A DNA stretch of 13,206 nt, taken from an uncultured Acinetobacter sp. (GTDB lineage Bacteria > Cyanobacteriota > Vampirovibrionia > Gastranaerophilales > Gastranaerophilaceae). The notes under the pieces are model-generated. The model was given only the letters and a program-made list of their open reading frames with translations, was not told where the DNA came from and made no database searches. The position numbers and the translations under genes are program-made. Positions 12,906-13,206 of this stretch are shown here, piece after piece (the first letter of the stretch is position 1; the number at the start of each line of letters is the position of its first letter). The stretch lies in assembly GCA_946623365.1 (NCBI GenBank), contig CAMORE010000051.1:1-13206 (forward strand), given 5' to 3'.

Positions 12906-12932
12906 AAAAGGATTGGACTTTCCAATCCTTTT
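12906..12932. terminator. Intrinsic terminator downstream of the EF-hand gene
   Basis: Perfect 11-bp stem AAAAGGATTGG (12906-12916) and CCAATCCTTTT (12922-12932) with a five-base loop. It has T/A runs on both sides, so it can serve the EF-hand gene on the plus strand and the candidate RNA on the minus strand. Confidence 0.8.
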
Positions 12933-13095
12933 TCAACTACGTCCGGCGCGATGGTCTTGACCTGTTCGCATTAAACGTGTCTACGGATTTTGCTTCAAAG
13001 AATTAGCATTCTTTTCGCAAAAGTCCTCCGCTCTCTGCAAAAAATCCGCCCAACGCGATAAAATGCTCGCGCATTTGGTGGTCAAATCACCTGCT
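12906..13095 (-). ncRNA. GC-rich structured RNA candidate ending at an intrinsic terminator
   Basis: By my count about 75 of 160 bases at 12941-13100 are G or C, well above neighbouring genes, and no frame is convincingly coding. On the minus strand it can form these helices. AAATGC-GCGA-GCATTT (13061-13076) has a GNRA loop. A long-range CGGATTTT/AAAATCCG helix (13041-13048 with 12984-12991) encloses CTTTT-GCG-AAAAG (13011-13023) and AGAAT/ATTCT (12999-13012); these two overlap by two bases. Near the 3' end, GCGA/TCGC encloses GGTC/GACC (12948-12969). The minus-strand end is the terminator at 12906-12932. I found no match to tmRNA, 6S, RNase P or SRP RNA. An alternative is a decayed repeat element. 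Confidence 0.4.
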
Positions 13096-13102
13096 AAAAC
13101 AA

Positions 13103-13141
13103 AAATTAAAGGAGATAGAAATAATCTATCTCCTTTAATTT
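13103..13141. terminator. Intrinsic terminator near the right edge
   Basis: Perfect 17-bp stem (13103-13119 with 13125-13141) with loop AATAA; core AAAGGAGATAG/CTATCTCCTTT. It would end a minus-strand transcript entering from the right edge, just upstream of the candidate RNA. Confidence 0.85.
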
Positions 13142-13206
13142 ACGCCCGGCGCGATTTGTCTTGGATTATTGGCAGTTCGTAAACTTTCATTCGTTTTATT
13201 TCTCAT
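13135..13206 (-). other. Open frame at right edge carrying a second copy of the terminal RNA motif
   Basis: On the minus strand a frame of 23 residues ends at a TAA at 13135-13137, inside the terminator stem. It may start at the ATG at the last three bases or be the tail of a gene beyond the edge. The DNA at 13141-13164 repeats the motif at 12938-12960 (ACGYCCGGCGCGAT...TCTTG on the plus strand). Upstream parts (GTTTA, CGAAC) also correspond, so this is more likely the 3' part of a second copy of the structured element than a real protein. Confidence 0.35.

Noticed and set aside
12940..13080. Short peptides encoded on the minus strand of the GC-rich segment
   Set aside because: All three frames are broken by stops within about 25-35 codons, no frame has a proper ribosome site, and helices explain the sequence better.
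1..13206. CRISPR array, tRNA, rRNA, complete insertion sequence or prophage genes
   Set aside because: I found no regularly spaced repeats, cloverleaf with CCA-type end, rRNA-like stretch, transposase or phage gene.

Overview
This window looks like a piece of an AT-rich, anaerobic bacterial chromosome. Most of it is ordinary metabolic and housekeeping genes, mixed with several lineage-type hypothetical proteins and with non-coding repeats that are clearly richer in GC. The gene mix includes a HgdC-type radical dehydratase activator, a C_GCAxxG_C_C redox protein, a split transketolase, signal-peptide proteins, and a large Gly/Cys-headed coiled-coil protein. It would fit a gut member of the non-photosynthetic Cyanobacteria relatives (Vampirovibrionia/Gastranaerophilales) or another low-GC anaerobe. 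That placement is inference from gene content and style; no marker in the window proves it.

Layout from left to right. A peptidase gene (minus strand) runs off the left edge. Next come rpsO with a promoter, a structured leader and a strong terminator, then a GC-rich repeat cluster (about 1700-1795) and a 421-residue coiled-coil hypothetical (minus). A second repeat-bearing intergenic region (3277-3627) follows. A DnaJ-like gene and a periplasmic thioredoxin-like gene diverge from 4672-4804, and rfbA follows the thioredoxin gene. A three-gene minus-strand operon (WecG/TagA glycosyltransferase, transketolase N-terminal subunit, 65-residue Cys protein) converges on rfbA. A small secreted Ala/Lys/Glu-rich helical protein then shares a bidirectional terminator with the HgdC-like activator. 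Next is a D-2-hydroxyacid dehydrogenase relative lacking its catalytic Arg. It overlaps tail-to-tail with a three-gene minus operon (SnoaL-like, PPC/DUF296, C_GCAxxG_C_C). A two-EF-hand protein follows a pentanucleotide microsatellite. The window ends with a GC-rich, hairpin-dense non-coding segment between two intrinsic terminators.

Functional links: rfbA and the WecG/TagA enzyme both serve cell-surface polysaccharide assembly. Transketolase feeds sugar precursors. The activator and the hydroxyacid dehydrogenase are divergent neighbours and could both touch 2-hydroxyacid metabolism, but the dehydrogenase has lost a key residue.

Three observations deserve most attention. (1) Three genes share the same promoter-to-ATG geometry with no Shine-Dalgarno, suggesting leaderless transcripts. 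(2) The rpsO leader can form competing helices, a candidate new S15 autoregulatory RNA. (3) A GC-rich structured RNA candidate lies at 12906-13095, with part of a second related copy at the right edge.
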